This document shows positions 63,704 to 64,000 of a stretch of 64,000 nt of DNA, in pieces (position 1 is the stretch's first letter; each line of letters begins with the position of its first letter). A model generated the notes under the pieces. That model made no database searches. It had not been told where the DNA came from and worked only from the letters and a program-made list of their open reading frames with translations. The position numbers and the translations under genes were made by a program. Source of the stretch: Lysobacter sp. TY2-98 (GTDB lineage: Bacteria > Pseudomonadota > Gammaproteobacteria > Xanthomonadales > Xanthomonadaceae); NCBI RefSeq assembly GCF_003367355.1, contig NZ_CP031413.1, forward strand, positions 1,716,921 through 1,780,920, given 5' to 3'.

Positions 63704-64000
63704 TCAGTCCGCCACACCCAGCGCGCGCAGCATGCCACGCGCCTTCGCGCGCGTTTCGTCGAGCTCGCGCTGCGGATCGGAGTCCGCAACGATGCCGGCG
63801 CCGGTGCGGAAGCGCACCTCGCGGCCTTCGACTTCGGCGCTGCGGATCAGGATGTTGAGGTCCATGTCGCCATTGGGCGCGAGCCAGCCCATCGCACCGG
63901 TGTACGCGCCGCGGCCCACCTGCTCGAGCTCCGCGATGATCTGCATGCAGCGCACCTTCGGACAACCCGTGATCGTGCCACCCGGAAACACAGCGCGGAT
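63704..64000 (-). CDS. pabB: Aminodeoxychorismate synthase component I, C-terminal part (5' end outside window)
   Basis: The frame is open to the last base of the window, so the 99 C-terminal residues are seen. FPGGTITGCPKVRCMQIIAELE is the conserved chorismate-binding segment of PabB, with AYTGAMGWLAPNGDMDLNILIRSA and FRTGAGIVADSDPQRELDET following. The enzyme makes 4-amino-4-deoxychorismate, PabC's substrate, and leads the pabB-pabC-mltG-tmk-holB-pilZ operon. Anthranilate synthase component I shares these motifs; the pabC neighbour decides in favour of PabB. Confidence 0.9.
   Translation of the reverse strand: MRAVFPGGTITGCPKVRCMQIIAELEQVGRGAYTGAMGWLAPNGDMDLNILIRSAEVEGREVRFRTGAGIVADSDPQRELDETRAKARGMLRALGVAD

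Noticed and set aside
1-64000. Search by eye for prophage, insertion sequences, toxin-antitoxin, CRISPR or secondary-metabolite clusters
   Set aside because: No transposase, integrase, Cas, NRPS/PKS or phage structural motif was seen among the coding regions.

Overview
The window is a stretch of GC-rich (by eye roughly two-thirds G+C) gammaproteobacterial chromosome. The FimX and PilZ pair, a DksA with a very long lysine/alanine/proline-rich N-terminus, the chain mtaD-ubiG-gph and the rpoE-rseA-mucD-lepA-lepB-rnc-era-recO order point to the Xanthomonadaceae/Lysobacteraceae (a Lysobacter- or Luteimonas-like organism). That placement is an inference from gene content. I recognise no prophage, insertion sequence, CRISPR array, plasmid function or obvious island. 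Genes are densely packed with many 4-base stop/start overlaps, and the content is core metabolism, information processing and envelope functions.

Layout. 1-4.5 kb: tail of an MFS exporter, a small membrane protein, dksA, yidD, an M23 lipoprotein and folE2. 4.6-8 kb: minus-strand operon mtaD-ubiG-gph plus a squalene/phytoene-synthase-like gene. 8.1-9.8 kb: efp and epmB (EF-P and its lysine-modifying enzyme), divergent. 10-12.1 kb: fimX, a degenerate c-di-GMP receptor. 12.1-16.5 kb: htpX, gluQ, phaB, phaR and an M48 protease. 16.5-19.5 kb: a formylglycine-enzyme-like lipoprotein and rnd, divergent. 19.5-19.8 kb: tRNA-Ala(CGC) and tRNA-Arg(CCT). 19.9-29.8 kb: amaB-like ALDH, a DUF4190 protein, pyrD, murB, an EamA transporter, a PAP2 phosphatase, ispG, xseA and a second ALDH. 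29.9-39.8 kb: two large GGDEF-EAL proteins flanking an ECF sigma/anti-sigma pair, yigZ and an ABC exporter. 40-43.2 kb: cold-shock protein, MTI/MTA phosphorylase, hpt, nagZ and a CYTH protein. 43.3-48.2 kb: rlmD, YdbL-like and YdbH-like envelope proteins and a receiver-Hpt protein. 48.2-56.9 kb: the long operon rpoE-rseA-mucD-lepA-lepB-DUF4845-rnc-era-recO. 57-59.1 kb: a fadJ-type beta-oxidation protein. 59.2-64 kb: pabB-pabC-mltG-tmk-holB-pilZ-lipoprotein operon, with pabB cut by the window edge.

How the parts fit. FimX at 10 kb and PilZ at 60 kb are the two regulatory partners of type IV pilus assembly, and two apparently intact GGDEF-EAL enzymes could supply or remove their ligand. MtaD at 7 kb, the phosphorylase at 40.3 kb and Hpt at 41.1 kb together would make a methylthioadenosine to methylthioinosine to hypoxanthine to IMP salvage route. 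The rpoE block joins envelope-stress sensing, periplasmic proteolysis, signal peptidase, ribosome factors and RNA/DNA maintenance.

The most unusual features are the DksA paralogue (H1-like tail, only one of four zinc cysteines, a possible internal start), a TonB-receptor-like motif inside the putative anti-sigma factor, and several strong intergenic palindromes, one of which holds the rlmD stop codon in its loop. I did not find a convincing, wholly undescribed multi-gene system.
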